Below, piece by piece: positions 6,648 through 8,811 of a stretch of 8,811 nt of DNA. Where the stretch lies: positions 1 to 8,811 of the forward strand of contig DASZJZ010000271.1 in the NCBI GenBank assembly GCA_035947555.1, written 5' to 3'. The translations under genes were made by a program, and so were the position numbers. The number at the start of each line of letters is the position of its first letter. Position 1 is the first letter of the stretch. Under the pieces are notes generated by a model. The model had not been told where the DNA came from. It saw only the letters and a list, made by a program, of their open reading frames with translations, and did not search any database. Source of the stretch: JACVRW01 sp035947555 (lineage in GTDB: Bacteria; Actinomycetota; Thermoleophilia; Solirubrobacterales; Thermoleophilaceae).

Positions 6648-7859
6648 ATGGCAGCAGCAAGGGAGCCAAGCCCGGGTGCCGAGGAGGCGGGCTTGCGTGA
6701 GCGCGCCGCTGCACGCGTGCGTCAGCGCGGGAGCGTGCTGCTCGACGAGGCCGTGGAGCGCTCGAGGCCCAGCATCGTCGCGGAGCGCCTGAGGGTCAAC
6801 GCGCTCTGGTTTGCGCAGGCGTCGCTGGCCACGTCAGTGGCCTGGGTCGTGGCCCGAGAGGTTTTCGGTCATCCACGCCCGATCTTCGCGCCCGTGGTGG
6901 CGCTGATCGGCGTCAGCGCGACGCTTGGACAGCGCCGCCGCTACGCGATCGAGATGGTGATCGGGGTGGCGCTCGGGATCGCCATAGCGGACGCGCTCGT
7001 CGTCGCGATCGGCGACGGCCCGGTCCAGCTCGCCGCCATCGTCGCCGGGGCGATGGCGGCGGCCGTGGCGCTGGGCGGCGGCGTCGTGCTCGTGAGCGAG
7101 GCGGCCGCGTCGGCGCTGCTCGTGGTCACCATCCAACCCCCCGGCAGCGGCCTGTCGGGCGCCCGCTTCCTCGACTCGCTGCTGGGCGGCCTCGTCGCCC
7201 TGGCCGTGACCGCCCTCCTGCCAGTGAACCCGGCGGCCGCCGCGAGGCGTGCGGCCGAGCCGTTGCTCGCGGAGCTGGCCGGCACGCTCGACGAGGTCGC
7301 GCTCGCCCTGGAGCACCGGGACACCAACCTGGCCGACCGCGCGTTGACGCGCGCTCGCGCGATCGATCCCGATGCGCTTGGAGACACCGTGGCCTCTGGC
7401 GAGGAGATGCTGCGCCTGTCCCCGTTCGCGCGCGGCGCCCGCGCGCGCTTTAGCCGCTACGAGCTTGCTGCGAACCAGGTCGACGCGACGCTGACAAGCG
7501 TCAAGGCGCTCAGCCGAGCATCGGTTCGCGGCCTGGAGGCGGGAGCCAACATCCCGGCCGCCGTGCCGGCCGCCGTGCGCGAGCTCGGGGAGACGGTGCG
7601 CACACTCGACCGCTACTTCGAGCATCCTGAAGAGGAGCCCCCCGTCAGCGAGTACGCGCTGCGGGCAGCGGCTCGCGCGACGCTGGTGCTCGAGGAGACG
7701 GCGAACCTCCCGGTGAGCGTCATCGTGGGACAAGTGCGGGCCGCCGCGGTCGACCTGCTGCGAAGCTGGGGCCTGGGGCGCGAAGAAGCAGAGTCGATGG
7801 TGCGCGATGCCGCGGCGTCGCTGGCCACCGGCGGGCACTGGGACGCAAATGGTCAGTGA
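6648..7859 (+). CDS. FUSC / aromatic-acid-exporter-like membrane protein (paralog 2)
   Basis: A 403-residue FUSC-superfamily protein from ATG 6648. It has a charged N-terminal helical extension of about 50 residues that FUSC1 lacks, then about six transmembrane helices (53-70, 77-94, 100-121, 127-144, 146-163, 174-192) and a helical soluble domain (195-403). It matches FUSC1 along its length: the GxSATLGQRRRYAIEMVIGVALGIAIADALV block (88-118), AMAAAVALGGGVVLVSEAA (135-153), PPGSG (164-168), LSPFARGARARFSRYELAANQ (257-277) and a C-terminal IVGQVRAAAVDLLRS (359-373) against IVAQVRSTAIDLVRA in FUSC1. Efflux of an aromatic or other organic acid is a family-based guess. It is downstream of the TetR-controlled gene and may be read from the same promoter, though an own promoter in the 80-bp gap cannot be excluded. 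Confidence 0.86.
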   Translation: MAAAREPSPGAEEAGLRERAAARVRQRGSVLLDEAVERSRPSIVAERLRVNALWFAQASLATSVAWVVAREVFGHPRPIFAPVVALIGVSATLGQRRRYAIEMVIGVALGIAIADALVVAIGDGPVQLAAIVAGAMAAAVALGGGVVLVSEAAASALLVVTIQPPGSGLSGARFLDSLLGGLVALAVTALLPVNPAAAARRAAEPLLAELAGTLDEVALALEHRDTNLADRALTRARAIDPDALGDTVASGEEMLRLSPFARGARARFSRYELAANQVDATLTSVKALSRASVRGLEAGANIPAAVPAAVRELGETVRTLDRYFEHPEEEPPVSEYALRAAARATLVLEETANLPVSVIVGQVRAAAVDLLRSWGLGREEAESMVRDAAASLATGGHWDANGQ

Positions 7860-7950
7860 GCCCACTCCGGCGGCACGATTCGCGGCCGTGCGGAACGATC
7901 GGTGTTCCAGCGAGGGCGAAGGTGTCCTCGAGACGCTTCACCCGGTACAT
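7720..7950 (-). CDS. Small ORF with strong RBS, possibly a truncated gene
   Basis: ATG at 7950 is preceded by GAGGGGAG with a 5-base spacer, the best Shine-Dalgarno in the window. The frame gives 76 residues. The first ~30 (MYRVKRLEDTFALAGTPIVP, then HGRESCRRSG) have a plausible protein composition; the rest, from about 7859 down, is antisense to the FUSC2 3' end and looks like low-complexity Arg/Pro shadow coding. I do not recognise a family. It lies 71 bases downstream of the methyltransferase on the same strand and could be co-transcribed with it. It may be a genuine small gene, or the 5' stub of a gene whose remainder was replaced by the FUSC2 end. Confidence 0.35.
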   Translation of the reverse strand: MYRVKRLEDTFALAGTPIVPHGRESCRRSGLTDHLRPSARRWPATPRHRAPSTLLLRAPGPSFAAGRPRRPALVPR

Positions 7951-7955
7951 GTCTT

Positions 7956-7963
7956 CTCCCCTC
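7956..7963 (-). promoter_or_regulatory. Strong ribosome binding site of the small ORF
   Basis: GAGGGGAG on the minus strand with five bases before ATG 7950. It argues that initiation at this site is or was real, whatever remains of the gene. Confidence 0.5.
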
Positions 7964-8021
7964 GTTCGCCGCCGCAGACCGCGGCCTTCAGTGGGCGGCC
8001 ACCCGGCGCGAGCTTGCGCAG

Positions 8022-8780
8022 TCATGGGCGTCTGGCGTCGATGTTCAGCCGGACGTAGTCCAGTTCCGGGTCGGAGCGCTCCAGCACGGCCTCCACGTAC
8101 GCGTCCCGCAGCTCCTCGGGAAGCTGCTCCAGGTGGTAGCCGAGGCAAACGGTGCGCAGGTAGTCGCCCGGGTCGTCGGGCACCATGGGGTATGGCTCGA
8201 GCCACGTCTCGACCCCCTCGAAGCCCGCCCGTTCGAGCCGCTCCGCCGTCTCCCCCGGGCCGGCGAAGTTCCACGGTCCCTCCCAGCCGGCCAGCCAGCG
8301 TGCGAACGGCTCCAGGCCAGCCGCCTCCCGCGCCGCCCGGTGGAAGCGCGCGACGTTTCCCTCTCCCCCGCACTGCGCCACCAGCCGGCCGCCCGGCCGC
8401 AGCGCCGCGTGCAGCCGCTCGAACAGGCGGTCGTGGTCCGGGACCCAGTGGAACACGGCGTTCGAGAACACGGCATCCACCGGCGAGTCCAGCGGCGAGT
8501 CCAGCACCAGCGCGGTGAGGTCGGCCTGCAGCACGGTGGCCCGGTCGCGAGGCAGGGCCGAGCGCGCATGCTCCACCATCGACGGCGCCTGGTCCACCGC
8601 CACGACGTGCCCGCGCGGCAGCCGCTCGAACAGCATCGCCGTGACCCGGCCCGAGCCACAGCCGGCGTCCAGCACCGTCTCGTCGCCGCGCAGGTCGAGC
8701 CGGTCGAGCAGCGCCGCCGCCCACTCCACCTGCGGACCCGACACCCGGTGATAGGTGGCGGCGTCCCAGTCGCGGCTCAT
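8022..8780 (-). CDS. Class I SAM-dependent methyltransferase, trans-aconitate-methyltransferase-like
   Basis: A 252-residue cytoplasmic methyltransferase with a Rossmann-fold SAM domain. Motif I is TVLDAGCGSGRVT (35-47); motif II ends in the acidic VVAVDQAPSMVEHAR (59-73) with D63; motif III is VLQADLT (83-89); motif IV is DAVFSNAVFHWVPDH (102-116); and LRPGGRLVAQCGG (127-139) is the post-motif. The FSNAVFHWV block and the length resemble Tam-type trans-aconitate 2-methyltransferases, whose substrates include trans-aconitate; the true substrate here is not shown and small-acid or other acceptors are possible. The C-terminal YPMVPDDPGDYLRTVCLGYHLEQLPEELRDAYVEAVLER (197-235) fits the same group. 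The start is ATG 8780, where homologues usually begin, with no clear Shine-Dalgarno. Residues 94-100 carry a small in-frame tandem repeat (DSPLDSP). Confidence 0.87.
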   Translation of the reverse strand: MSRDWDAATYHRVSGPQVEWAAALLDRLDLRGDETVLDAGCGSGRVTAMLFERLPRGHVVAVDQAPSMVEHARSALPRDRATVLQADLTALVLDSPLDSPVDAVFSNAVFHWVPDHDRLFERLHAALRPGGRLVAQCGGEGNVARFHRAAREAAGLEPFARWLAGWEGPWNFAGPGETAERLERAGFEGVETWLEPYPMVPDDPGDYLRTVCLGYHLEQLPEELRDAYVEAVLERSDPELDYVRLNIDARRP

Positions 8781-8811
8781 GCCAGCGACGTCGTGACCGG
8801 CCCGCTTCGCT

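Noticed and set aside
6834..7865. Long minus-strand open frame opposite FUSC2
   Set aside because: Composition rich in Arg, His and Gln with no recognisable motif; FUSC2 on the plus strand has clear helices and family blocks.
7860..8021. Convergent gap between FUSC2 and the methyltransferase searched for a bidirectional terminator
   Set aside because: No strong hairpin followed by a T-run was found on either strand; only the small ORF and its RBS were supported.

Overview
This is a high-G+C window (roughly 70% by eye) from an actinobacterium-like chromosome. The gene set, the codon bias and the many starts without a Shine-Dalgarno sequence fit Actinobacteriota, perhaps a Thermoleophilia/Solirubrobacterales-type lineage. 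That placement is inference, because the window has no rRNA gene or marker to fix it. I see no tRNA or rRNA gene, CRISPR array, insertion sequence or transposase, and no gene-free stretch above 300 bases.

Positions 1-2831 (minus strand) hold a tightly packed branched-chain amino acid operon, leuB-ilvE-cimA. The leuB stop overlaps the ilvE ribosome binding site, and ilvE and cimA overlap by GTGA. cimA runs off the left edge. Together the three genes suggest the threonine-independent citramalate route to isoleucine: CimA makes citramalate, LeuB oxidises 3-methylmalate to 2-oxobutyrate as well as acting in leucine synthesis, and IlvE performs the final transamination. The isomerase genes leuCD are not in the window.

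Positions 2992-5333 (plus strand) hold a DUF1707 protein with a LiaF-like repeat C-terminus, a six-helix FUSC/aromatic-acid-exporter-like membrane protein (FUSC1) and a cupin. The cupin is followed, with a one-base overlap, by only the first ~21 codons of a glyoxalase/VOC-type gene.

Positions 5417-7859 hold a TetR repressor (minus), a divergent DUF2867-like hypothetical gene (plus) and a second FUSC protein (FUSC2, plus). FUSC2 is clearly paralogous to FUSC1. The TetR/hypothetical divergent promoter carries a perfect 20-bp inverted repeat, 9+2+9, which is the probable TetR operator. The VOC remnant on the left and a short minus-strand ORF with a strong RBS on the right both read into this segment and appear to lose their C-termini at its edges, so the segment may be an inserted or rearranged block.

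Positions 7720-8780 (minus strand) hold a trans-aconitate-methyltransferase-like SAM methyltransferase, then the small ORF that runs into the antisense of FUSC2.

Several starts (leuB, DUF1707, FUSC1, cupin, tetR) lack a Shine-Dalgarno but have a TAnnnT-like -10 element 6-8 bases before the start codon, as expected for leaderless or nearly leaderless mRNAs. I did not find a clearly new defence or mobile system. The most interesting points are the duplicated FUSC pair, the bracketed TetR segment with its gene stubs, and the operator.
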